DNA of 42,095 bases from Rubrivivax sp. (GTDB taxonomy: Bacteria; Pseudomonadota; Gammaproteobacteria; Burkholderiales; Burkholderiaceae_C). Positions 1-6,862 of this stretch are shown piece after piece (position 1 is the stretch's first letter; every line of letters starts with the position of its first letter). The stretch covers positions 1-42,095 of the forward strand of contig JAEUPH010000145.1 in assembly GCA_016790395.1 (NCBI GenBank). The letters run 5' to 3'. Under the pieces are notes generated by a model. It was not told the DNA's origin, made no database searches, and was given only the letters and a program-made list of their open reading frames with translations. Both the position numbers and the translations under genes were made by a program.

Positions 1-644
1 ACGCCGGCCAGGGCCTGGTCCAGCAGCAGCCGGTTGCCGGACTCCTGCGACACGCTGATGAACTCATAGGCCGCCAGGTCCGCCCAGGCGACGCGGCGCT
101 TCCGGGCCAGCGGGTGGTCGCGCCGGCAGGCGGCGACGAAGCGCTCTTCGCGCAGCGTGATGAACTCCAGCTCGGGTTCCTGGCTGCCGACGAAGTTCAG
201 GCCGAAGTCGGCCTCGCCGCGCAGCACCAGGCCCAGCACCTCGTTGGCGCTGGCGTCCAGCACCTTCACGCGCACGCGCGGGAACTGCGTGCGGAAGGCC
301 TGCACCACCTGCGAGACGTAGTAGTAGACGGTGGACGGCACGCAGGCCAGCGCCACTTCGCCCATGCGCGTGGCGGCCACGCCCTGCAGGCCCAGCAGCG
401 TGCCGTCCAGGTCGTCCAGCAGCGTGCGCACCTTGTGCGCGAAGTCGCGGCCCACGGCGGTGAGGCTGACGCGGCGCGTGGTGCGTTCCAGCAGCTTCAC
501 GCCCAGCGCCTGCTCCAGCTTGTCGATGCGGCGGCTGAAGGCGGGTTGAGAGATGTGGACGGCCTCGGCGGCACGGCGGAAGTTGCCGAGTTCGGCCACG
601 GCGCGGAAGGCCTGCAGGTCGTTCAGGTCGAAGGCGATGGCCAT
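1..644 (-). CDS. LysR-family transcriptional regulator (3' end cut by window)
   Basis: Reading leftward from the ATG at 644-642, about 214 codons are visible before the window ends. The first 65 residues form a typical LysR winged helix-turn-helix (start MAIAFDLNDLQAFRAVAEL, then a SQPAFSRRIDKLE recognition helix and a LLERTTR wing). The rest is the start of the LysR substrate-binding domain. LysR proteins bind a T-N11-A box and respond to a pathway metabolite. The gene is divergent from the PrpF/CoA catabolic genes and a textbook LysR box lies 15 bp upstream of its start, so it probably controls both itself and that cluster. The effector cannot be read from sequence; an organic acid intermediate such as itaconate or aconitate is a guess. 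The visible part shows no frameshift. Confidence 0.93.
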   Translation of the reverse strand, partial: MAIAFDLNDLQAFRAVAELGNFRRAAEAVHISQPAFSRRIDKLEQALGVKLLERTTRRVSLTAVGRDFAHKVRTLLDDLDGTLLGLQGVAATRMGEVALACVPSTVYYYVSQVVQAFRTQFPRVRVKVLDASANEVLGLVLRGEADFGLNFVGSQEPELEFITLREERFVAACRRDHPLARKRRVAWADLAAYEFISVSQESGNRLLLDQALAG

Positions 645-658
645 CGGTGGCTCCGGTA

Positions 659-681
659 ATTGATGCCGATTCTGGATCAAT
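659..681. promoter_or_regulatory. LysR-type operator (ATTGAT-N11-ATCAAT)
   Basis: A perfect 6-bp inverted repeat, ATTGAT at 659-664 and ATCAAT at 676-681, is separated by exactly 11 bases, which matches the T-N11-A consensus of LysR regulators. It lies in the 90-bp divergent region between the lysR gene (start 644) and the PrpF-family gene (start 735). It is the only A/T-rich dyad there. It is very likely the main recognition site of the divergent regulator. Confidence 0.65.
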
Positions 682-734
682 CATTCAGTTCTTCGCAATT
701 CACATGCATGAGTCGCCACGTCACGATTCGGCCC

Positions 735-2810
735 ATGCCCAGCCTCACCGTCCCCTGCGTCCTGATGCGCGCCGGCACTTCGCGCGGGCCCTTCTTCCTG
801 CGCGAGTGGCTGCCCGAAGGCGATGCCGCGCGCGACGAGGCCTTGATCGGCGCCATCGGTGCCTCGGACCTGCTGCAGGTGGACGGCGTGGGCGGCGGCA
901 GCACGCTCACCAGCAAGGTGGCCATCGTCTCGAAGAGCGCCGAGCCCGGCTGCGACGTGGACTACCTCTTCGCCCAGGTGGGCGTGGGCGACAAGAGCGT
1001 GGACACGCGGCCCAACTGCGGCAACATGCTCTCGGGCGTGGCGCCCTTCGCCATCGAGCAGGGCCTGGTGAAGGCCCAGCCCGGCCAGACGCGGGTGCGC
1101 GTCTTCAACGTCAACACGCGCTCGCGCATCGACGTCACGGTGCAGACGCCCGGCGGCCGTGTCGCCTACGAAGGCAGCACGGGCATCGACGGCGTGGCCG
1201 GCACGGCGGCGCCCATCCAGCTGGACTTCCTGGACGCCTGGGGCGCCGTCACCGGCTCGGTGTTCCCCACCGGTCGGCGCATCGACACGCTGCTGGGCAT
1301 CGAGGTCACCTGCATCGACGCGGCCATGCCGCTGGTCATCGTGCGCGCTGCCGACCTGGGCCTGAGCGGCCGCGAGTCACCGGCCGAACTGGACGCGAAC
1401 CGCGAACTGCTGGCGCGCCTGGAAAGCCTGCGCCTGGCCGCCGGCGAGGCCATGGGTCTCGGTGACGTGCGCGGCAGCGTGGTGCCCAAGCCCGTGATCG
1501 TGAGCGCCGGCGACGACGAGCACGGCATCACCTCGCGCTACTTCACGCCCAGGCGCTGCCATGCCTCGCATGCCGTCACCGGAGCCATCGGTGTTTCGGC
1601 CGCCTTCGCGCTGCCCGGCACGGTGGCCAGCGGCAGCACCTTCGTCCAGGGTGAGCGCCGCGTGGCGGTGTTGCACCCGCAGGGGCGCATCGATGTCGTC
1701 GTGGCCATCGAGGGCCAGGGCGAGCACGCCGCCATCCGCCGCGCGGCGCTGGTGCGCACGGCGCGAAAGATCCTGCAAGGCGAACTGCACATCCCCGACT
1801 ACGTGTTCTCGAAACCGATCAACGAAGGAGACAGACCGATGAACCCCGCGAAGAAGCTCGCCGCGCCCCTGCTGGCGGCGGCGCTGGCCGCCGCTGCGCC
1901 CATGGCGCTGGCGGCCTACCCCAGCAAGACCATCACCATCGTCGTGCCCACCGCCGCCGGCGGCGGCAACGACGCCATGGCGCGCACCATCGCACAGAAG
2001 CTGGGGCCGATCCTCGGCCAGACCATCATCATCGACAACCGCGCCGGTGCCAACGGCAGCATCGCCAGCGAGTTCGTCGCGCGGTCGGCCGCCGACGGCC
2101 ACACGCTGATGTTCGGCTACATCGCCACGCACAGCATGAACCCGGCGCTGCAGAAACTGCGCTACGACCCCGTGGCCGACTTCGAGCCCGTGGGCCTGGT
2201 GGGCTACTCGCCCACGCTGATGGTGGCCACCGCCAACGTGCCGGTGAAGGACGTCAAGGACCTCGTGGCCCAGCTCAAGGCCAAGCCCGACAAGTTCACC
2301 TACGCCAGCGCCGGCAACGGCACGGCGCCGCACTTCGCGGCCGAACTGTTCAAGCTCAACGCCGGCGTGGTGATGCTGGGCGTGCCCTACAAGGGCTCGG
2401 CGCCGGCCGTCAGCGACACCATCGGCGGCCAGACGCAGTTCATGTTCCCCAGCCTCTTCACGGCGCTGCCGCACGTCAAGAGCGGCAAGCTCAAGGCCCT
2501 GGCCATCGCCGGGCCCAAGCGCACGCCGCTGCTGCCCGAGGTGCCGACGCTCAAGGAAGCCGGCGTCGACGGCGTGGACGTGCAGCAGTGGTACGGCTTC
2601 TTCGCGCCGGCCAAGACGCCCAAGGCCGTGATCGAACAGCTGAACAAGGCGCTGAACCAGGTGCTGAACGACAAGGAGATCATCCAGCGCATCGAGGGCC
2701 ATGGCGCCGACGTCGAGACCAGCACGCCGGAGCAGCTGGGCGCGCTGGTGAAGAGCGAGCTTGTAAAGTGGAAGACCGTGGTGCAAAAAGCAAAGCTCAC
2801 GGCCGACTGA
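735..2810 (+). CDS. PrpF-family isomerase reading in frame into a Bug-family binding protein
   Basis: Residues 1-368 are a complete PrpF-family protein: MPSLTVPCVLMRAGTSRG start, conserved Lys at about 61 (STLTSKVAIV) and PNCGN around Cys95. This family includes 2-methylaconitate isomerase PrpF, 4-oxalomesaconate tautomerase GalD and the fungal aconitate delta-isomerase Adi1, all moving a double bond in unsaturated tricarboxylates. The start at 735 fits family members; in-frame starts upstream (663, 708) fall in or near the operator. No stop codon follows the expected PrpF end (around YVFSKP). The frame continues through a ribosome binding site and the ATG of a Bug protein at 1839, giving 691 residues with an internal signal peptide. 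I expect two polypeptides in practice, or a lost stop or one-base sequence error near 1823. The neighbours suggest aconitate isomerisation. Confidence 0.85.
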   Translation: MPSLTVPCVLMRAGTSRGPFFLREWLPEGDAARDEALIGAIGASDLLQVDGVGGGSTLTSKVAIVSKSAEPGCDVDYLFAQVGVGDKSVDTRPNCGNMLSGVAPFAIEQGLVKAQPGQTRVRVFNVNTRSRIDVTVQTPGGRVAYEGSTGIDGVAGTAAPIQLDFLDAWGAVTGSVFPTGRRIDTLLGIEVTCIDAAMPLVIVRAADLGLSGRESPAELDANRELLARLESLRLAAGEAMGLGDVRGSVVPKPVIVSAGDDEHGITSRYFTPRRCHASHAVTGAIGVSAAFALPGTVASGSTFVQGERRVAVLHPQGRIDVVVAIEGQGEHAAIRRAALVRTARKILQGELHIPDYVFSKPINEGDRPMNPAKKLAAPLLAAALAAAAPMALAAYPSKTITIVVPTAAGGGNDAMARTIAQKLGPILGQTIIIDNRAGANGSIASEFVARSAADGHTLMFGYIATHSMNPALQKLRYDPVADFEPVGLVGYSPTLMVATANVPVKDVKDLVAQLKAKPDKFTYASAGNGTAPHFAAELFKLNAGVVMLGVPYKGSAPAVSDTIGGQTQFMFPSLFTALPHVKSGKLKALAIAGPKRTPLLPEVPTLKEAGVDGVDVQQWYGFFAPAKTPKAVIEQLNKALNQVLNDKEIIQRIEGHGADVETSTPEQLGALVKSELVKWKTVVQKAKLTAD
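1825..1830 (+). promoter_or_regulatory. Ribosome binding site inside the fused frame
   Basis: AAGGAG sits 8 bases before the ATG at 1839. Its presence inside an uninterrupted reading frame argues that the Bug protein is started independently rather than made only as a fusion. Confidence 0.7.
1839..2810 (+). CDS. Bug-family (TctC-like) tripartite tricarboxylate transporter binding protein, internal start
   Basis: Starting at the ATG at 1839 this gives 323 residues, the normal length for the family. Residues 1-26 are a Sec signal peptide (MNPAKKLAAPLL, alanine-rich core, cleavage near ALAAY). The mature protein begins with the Bug hallmark YPSKTITIVVPTAAGGGNDA, and shows RAGANGSIA, a GSAPAVSDT-type ligand loop and the DVQQWYGFFAPAKTP motif. 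Bug proteins bind carboxylates in the periplasm and hand them to TctA/TctB permeases; no such permease is in the window. The position after the isomerase and before the porin suggests capture of the pathway substrate, perhaps aconitate, itaconate or tricarballylate. The reading frame is open upstream into the PrpF domain (see the fused entry). Confidence 0.9.
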   Translation: MNPAKKLAAPLLAAALAAAAPMALAAYPSKTITIVVPTAAGGGNDAMARTIAQKLGPILGQTIIIDNRAGANGSIASEFVARSAADGHTLMFGYIATHSMNPALQKLRYDPVADFEPVGLVGYSPTLMVATANVPVKDVKDLVAQLKAKPDKFTYASAGNGTAPHFAAELFKLNAGVVMLGVPYKGSAPAVSDTIGGQTQFMFPSLFTALPHVKSGKLKALAIAGPKRTPLLPEVPTLKEAGVDGVDVQQWYGFFAPAKTPKAVIEQLNKALNQVLNDKEIIQRIEGHGADVETSTPEQLGALVKSELVKWKTVVQKAKLTAD

Positions 2811-2862
2811 TCGCCGAAGAATCCCAGGTTCCCCTCAACCCGTCGGCTGGAGACAAGACCCG

Positions 2863-3942
2863 ATGAACAAGATCCTCAAACACGCAGCCCTGGGCACCGT
2901 GGCGCTGGCCGCCTGTGGCGCCCAGGCGCAAAGCTCGGTCACCGTGGCCGGCATGGCCGATGCGGCCGTGCGCAGCGTCAGCAACCAGGGCGTGGGCAGC
3001 GTGAAGTCGCTGGTCAGCGGCAGCAACTCCACCAGCCGCATCATCATCCGCGGCGTGGAAGACCTGGGCGGCGGCATGTCGGCCAGCTTCTGGCTCGAGC
3101 ACGGCCTGGCCCTGGACACCGGCGCGGCGGCGCAGGCCACGCAGTTCTGGGACCGCCGGTCCACGGTCAGCCTGTCGGGCAAGAGCTGGGGTGAAGTGCG
3201 CGCGGGCCGCGACTTCGTGCCCACCTACGTGGGCTGGAGCCGTTTCGACCCCTTCGGCCACATCGGCGCGGCCGGCTCGAACAACTTCGCCACCGCCACG
3301 CCCAACGGCCCCATCCGCAGCGCCTTCGGCACCAACCCGAACACCACGGTGCGGGCCAACAACGCGCTGCAGTACTTTCTGCCGGCCGGCCTGGGCGGGC
3401 TGGAAGGCAGCCTGATGCTGGCCGCTGGCGAGGGCGGCGCCGTGGCCAGCGGCCTCACCAAGGTCACGGGCCTGCGGCTGGGCTGGGCGGGTGGCGGCTA
3501 CGGCCTCTCGGTGGCCACGGCCACCAGCGAGAACAGCCTCACCACCGCGGGCAAGTTCAAGGACACGGCCATCGGCGGCAATGCGACGCTCGGCAGCCTG
3601 CGCCTGACCGCAGCCTGGCGCAAGTTCGAGCAGAACGCCGCCGAGCAGACCAACGTGATGGTCGGCGCCATCTATTCCATGGGCCAGAGCGACATCAAGT
3701 TCTCCTACCTGAAGGCGAACATGGCCGGCCGCGTCGGCACCACCGTGATCGACGCGAACGACGCCACACAGATGGGGCTGGGCTACATCTACAACCTGTC
3801 CAAGCGTTCGGCGCTGTACACGCACTACGCGCGCATCAGCAACAAGGGCGCGGCCACCTTCGTGGTGCCGGGCGGGCCCGCGGGCATCGGCGGCGGCAAG
3901 ACCTCCACCGGCTACGAAGCCGGGCTGCGACACACGTTCTGA
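2863..3942 (+). CDS. Gram-negative trimeric porin
   Basis: This 359-residue protein has a signal peptide of about 22 residues (MNKILKHAALGTVALAACGAQAQ) and the Burkholderiales porin start SSVTVAGMADAAV. It then shows alternating aromatic/glycine beta strands (WDRRSTVSLSG, WGEVRAGRDF) and ends in GLRHTF, the C-terminal Phe recognised by the BAM complex. It would form an outer-membrane diffusion channel. Cys18 lies in the signal peptide and is not a lipobox, since cleavage after AQAQ is more likely. A GGAGA ribosome site precedes the ATG. Lying between the Bug protein and the CoA-pathway enzymes, it probably lets the organic acid substrate cross the outer membrane. Confidence 0.93.
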   Translation: MNKILKHAALGTVALAACGAQAQSSVTVAGMADAAVRSVSNQGVGSVKSLVSGSNSTSRIIIRGVEDLGGGMSASFWLEHGLALDTGAAAQATQFWDRRSTVSLSGKSWGEVRAGRDFVPTYVGWSRFDPFGHIGAAGSNNFATATPNGPIRSAFGTNPNTTVRANNALQYFLPAGLGGLEGSLMLAAGEGGAVASGLTKVTGLRLGWAGGGYGLSVATATSENSLTTAGKFKDTAIGGNATLGSLRLTAAWRKFEQNAAEQTNVMVGAIYSMGQSDIKFSYLKANMAGRVGTTVIDANDATQMGLGYIYNLSKRSALYTHYARISNKGAATFVVPGGPAGIGGGKTSTGYEAGLRHTF

Positions 3943-3952
3943 TCTTTGCTTG

Positions 3953-3957
3953 AAGGA
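3953..3957 (+). promoter_or_regulatory. Ribosome binding site deciding a GTG start
   Basis: AAGGA lies 6 bases before GTG at 3964. This favours the GTG over the in-frame TTG at 3946, which has no such site and would lie only 4 bases after the porin stop. Confidence 0.65.
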
Positions 3958-3963
3958 AACCCG

Positions 3964-4809
3964 GTGGACGACCTGACTGCCTGGATCGGCCGCAGCGAGA
4001 CCGTGCACGACATCCTGGGCGCGACGCCGGTGGTGGCGCTCACGGCCACGCTGGACCACCCTGCCACGCCGGTGTCCACCGGCATGCCGCTGCCACCCCT
4101 GTGGCACTGGCTGTACTTCCTGCCCATGCACCGGGCGAGCGAGATCGGGCCCGACGGCCACGCCAGGCGCGGCGGCTTCCTGCCGCCAGTGCCGCTGCCG
4201 CGCCGCATGTGGGCCGGCAGCCAGTTCGAGTTCCACGCGCCGGTGCGGGTGGGCGACGCGGTGGCGCGCAGGAGCACCATCGCCGACGTCACCGTCAAGC
4301 ACGGCCGCACCGGGCAACTGGTGTTCGTGAAGGTGAAGCACGAGCTCTTCTGCAATGGCGCGGCGGCGCCCGCGCTCACCGAGTTCCACGACATCGTCTA
4401 CCGCGAGGCCAAGCAGCCCGGCGACGTGGAACCGCCGCCCGTGCCAGCGCCCACCGGCGCACCCTGGCAGCGCGGCCTGGTGCCGGACGACGTGCTGCTG
4501 TTCCGCTACAGCGCGCTCACCTTCAACGGCCACCGCATCCACTACGACCGCAAGTACGTGACCGAGGTGGAGGGCTACCCGGGGCTCATCGTGCACGGCC
4601 CGCTGATCGCCACGCTGCTGATGGACCTGCTGCGCCGCGAGGCGCCCGACGCCGACGTGGCCGCCTTCCGCTTCAAGGCCGTGCGGCCGACGTTCGACGG
4701 CCGGCCGATGCAGGTGAACGGCCGCCGCGAAGGCCACGAGGTCAAGCTCTGGGCGCAGGACCACGACGGCTGGCTGACGATGGACGCCGTGGCCACGCTG
4801 CGGAGCTGA
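3964..4809 (+). CDS. MaoC/hot-dog acyl-CoA hydratase, itaconyl-CoA / mesaconyl-C4-CoA hydratase type
   Basis: From the GTG at 3964 the protein has 281 residues. It is a double hot-dog protein: an N-terminal FAS1-like dehydratase domain (about 1-150; DLTAWIGRSE start, GGFLPPVPLPRRMWAGS at about 70-86) and a C-terminal MaoC-like domain with FRYSALTFNGHRIHYD at 180-195 and LIVHGPL at 208-214, the active-site region. Relatives hydrate itaconyl-CoA to citramalyl-CoA (Ich) or mesaconyl-C4-CoA (Meh). The stop is 4 bases before a class III CoA-transferase, and a CitE-like lyase follows. This is the Ict-Ich-Ccl trio of itaconate breakdown, so itaconyl-CoA is the likeliest substrate. The mesaconyl form is the main alternative. 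Confidence 0.87.
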   Translation: MDDLTAWIGRSETVHDILGATPVVALTATLDHPATPVSTGMPLPPLWHWLYFLPMHRASEIGPDGHARRGGFLPPVPLPRRMWAGSQFEFHAPVRVGDAVARRSTIADVTVKHGRTGQLVFVKVKHELFCNGAAAPALTEFHDIVYREAKQPGDVEPPPVPAPTGAPWQRGLVPDDVLLFRYSALTFNGHRIHYDRKYVTEVEGYPGLIVHGPLIATLLMDLLRREAPDADVAAFRFKAVRPTFDGRPMQVNGRREGHEVKLWAQDHDGWLTMDAVATLRS

Positions 4810-4813
4810 CGCG

Positions 4814-6013
4814 ATGCAACCGCTGAAGGGCATCACCGTCGTCGCGCTGGAACACGCCATCGCAGCACCGTTCTGCACGCGCCAGCTGGCCGACCTGGGC
4901 GCCCGCGTCATCAAGATCGAACGCCCCGGCGTCGGCGACTTCGCGCGCGGCTACGACCAGCGCGTGAAGGGCCTGGCCTCGCACTTCGTCTGGACCAACC
5001 GCAGCAAGGAGAGCCTCACGCTGGACGTGAAGCACCCGCGCGCCGCCGAGCTGCTGCTGAAGCTGGTCACCGAGAAGGCCGACGTCGTGGTGCAGAACCT
5101 CGCCCCCGGCGCCGCGGCGCGCTTGGGCGTGAGCTGGGACGCGCTGCAGGAACGCCGGCCCGACCTCATCGTCTGCGACATCAGCGGCTACGGCGACGAC
5201 CCGTTCGTGCCCGGCCCCTTCCGCGACAAGAAGGCCTACGACCTGCTGATCCAGAGCGAGAGCGGCTTCGTCAGCGTCACCGGCACGCCGGACGAACCCA
5301 GCAAGGCGGGCCTGTCCATCGCCGACATCTCGGCCGGCATGTACGCCTACAGCAACATCCTGGCCGCGCTGCTGCAGCGGAACGTCGATGGTCGCGGTCG
5401 CCGCATCGACATCAGCATGCTCGAAGCGATGGGCGAGTGGATGGGCTACGCCATGTACTACGCCTTCGACGGCGCCCCGCCGCCGCCCCGTGCCGGCGCC
5501 GCGCACGCCACGATCTACCCCTACGGCCCCTTCCCCTGCGGCGATGGCAAGACCGTGATGCTGGGCCTGCAGAACGAACGCGAGTGGCAGCAGTTCTGCG
5601 CCAAGGTGCTGCTGCAGCCCGCGCTGGCGCAGGACGAGCGCTTCACCGGCAACGCCAAGCGCAGCGCGAACCGCGAGGTGCTGCGCGCGATGATCGTCGA
5701 GACCTTCGGCGCGCTCACCGCCGCGCAGGTGACCGAGCGGCTGGAAGAGGCGCAGATCGCCAACGCCGAACTGCGCGACATGGCCGGCCTCTGGCGGCAC
5801 GAACAGCTGGCCGCGCGCGGCCGGTGGCGCGAAGTGGGCACCTCGGCCGGCCCGGTGCCGGCGCTGCTGCCGCCCGGCAGCTGGGGCGGCACCGCGGGCG
5901 AGCCGCGCATGGACGCCGTGCCCGCGCTGGGCCAGCACACCGAGGCCATCCTGCACGAGCTGGGCGTTGACGAAACAGGCATCGCCGCGCTGCGCGAGGC
6001 CGAGGCCATCTGA
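4814..6013 (+). CDS. Class III (CaiB/BaiF) CoA-transferase, probably itaconate or mesaconate CoA-transferase
   Basis: This 399-residue protein starts with LKGITVVALEHAIAAPFCT and LADLGARVIKIERP, the usual family III opening. The catalytic Asp is about residue 171 in GLSIADISAGMYAY. Family III enzymes move CoA from a donor such as succinyl-CoA to a carboxylate through aspartyl-CoA intermediates. The genes on both sides encode a hydratase and a CitE-like lyase that would act on the product. The CoA acceptor is therefore most likely itaconate (Ict) or mesaconate. A GGAG lies 8 bases before the ATG, overlapping the end of the previous gene, so translation is probably coupled. Exact acceptor and donor cannot be told from sequence. 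Confidence 0.9.
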   Translation: MQPLKGITVVALEHAIAAPFCTRQLADLGARVIKIERPGVGDFARGYDQRVKGLASHFVWTNRSKESLTLDVKHPRAAELLLKLVTEKADVVVQNLAPGAAARLGVSWDALQERRPDLIVCDISGYGDDPFVPGPFRDKKAYDLLIQSESGFVSVTGTPDEPSKAGLSIADISAGMYAYSNILAALLQRNVDGRGRRIDISMLEAMGEWMGYAMYYAFDGAPPPPRAGAAHATIYPYGPFPCGDGKTVMLGLQNEREWQQFCAKVLLQPALAQDERFTGNAKRSANREVLRAMIVETFGALTAAQVTERLEEAQIANAELRDMAGLWRHEQLAARGRWREVGTSAGPVPALLPPGSWGGTAGEPRMDAVPALGQHTEAILHELGVDETGIAALREAEAI

Positions 6014-6017
6014 ACCC

Positions 6018-6821
6018 ATGCCGGCACGCAGCTACCTGTTCGTGCCGGGGGACCGGCCGGAACGCTTCGCCAAGGCGCTGGCCAGCGGCGCCGACGCGGT
6101 GGTGCTGGACCTGGAAGATGCCGTGGCCCCGTCGGCCAAGGACGCGGCGCGCGCCGCCATCGCCGCCTGGCTCACCACGCTGCCCGAACGGGATCGCGTG
6201 GTGGTGCGCATCAACGACGCCCACAGCCCCTGGTACGACGCCGACCAGGAGATGCTGGCCGGCGCAGGCGCCGCTGCCGTGATGCTGCCCAAGGCCGAAG
6301 AGCCCGAGGTGCTGGAAGCGCTGTCCGCGCGCTGCCGCGGCGTCGCCATCTTGCCGCTGGTGGAGACGGCGCGCGGCATGCTCGCCGCACAAACCCTGGC
6401 CGCGTCCACCGGCGTGCAGCGTCTGGTCTTCGGCACGCTGGACTACGCGCTGGAGCTGGACCTCGGCACCGACCCCATCGCGCTCGATGCGGGCCATGCG
6501 CAGCTGGCGCTCGTCTCGCGCGCGGCCGGCATCGAAAGCCCGGTGGCCGGCGTCACGACAGCGCTGGACGACGAGGCCCAGCTGCTCGCCGACTTTGCCC
6601 GCGCACGTGCACACGGCTTCGGCGCCAAGCTGTGCATCCATCCCAGGCAGGTGGCACCGCTGCATGCGGCGCTGAGGCCTGCGCCGCAGGAGCTGGACTG
6701 GGCGCGCCGCATCCTGGTGGCCGCCGAACGGTCGGCCGGCGCCGCGGTGCAGGTGGACGGCCGCATGGTCGACCGCCCCGTCATCGAACGCGCACGCCGC
6801 ATCGTCGCGCGCGCCGGCTGA
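6018..6821 (+). CDS. CitE-like citramalyl-CoA lyase (HpcH/HpaI family)
   Basis: The chosen ATG at 6018 gives 267 residues and the family start ARSYLFVPGDRPERF; an in-frame start 51 bases upstream would overlap the transferase. Motifs are VVLDLEDAV (29-36, magnesium site), VVVRIND (62-67), VMLPKAE (88-94), LPLVETARGM and FGTLDYALEL. The fold is a TIM barrel that splits 3-hydroxyacyl-CoAs. In the itaconate pathway this enzyme (Ccl) cleaves (S)-citramalyl-CoA to acetyl-CoA and pyruvate. The 4-base gap after the transferase and the following lyase gene support a single operon. Malyl-CoA or citryl-CoA lyase activity is possible but less suited to the context. Confidence 0.88.
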   Translation: MPARSYLFVPGDRPERFAKALASGADAVVLDLEDAVAPSAKDAARAAIAAWLTTLPERDRVVVRINDAHSPWYDADQEMLAGAGAAAVMLPKAEEPEVLEALSARCRGVAILPLVETARGMLAAQTLAASTGVQRLVFGTLDYALELDLGTDPIALDAGHAQLALVSRAAGIESPVAGVTTALDDEAQLLADFARARAHGFGAKLCIHPRQVAPLHAALRPAPQELDWARRILVAAERSAGAAVQVDGRMVDRPVIERARRIVARAG

Positions 6822-6862
6822 ACCGCACGACACGACTTACGAGAGACAAGGACCCCGCCGCC

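Noticed and set aside
64-684. Open frame in the same strand as the partial LysR gene
   Set aside because: It is out of frame with the clear LysR helix-turn-helix that starts at 644 and has an unnatural Arg/Pro/Gly composition.
1377-2786. Long minus-strand open frame opposite the PrpF/Bug frame
   Set aside because: Composition is His/Arg/Gly/Val-rich and repetitive, as expected from the complement of Bug-coding DNA; no motif or ribosome site.
2875-2940. Lipobox in the porin leader (LAAC)
   Set aside because: The Cys is followed by GAQAQ and a normal signal peptidase I site before the porin start SSVTVAG; a trimeric porin would not be lipidated there.
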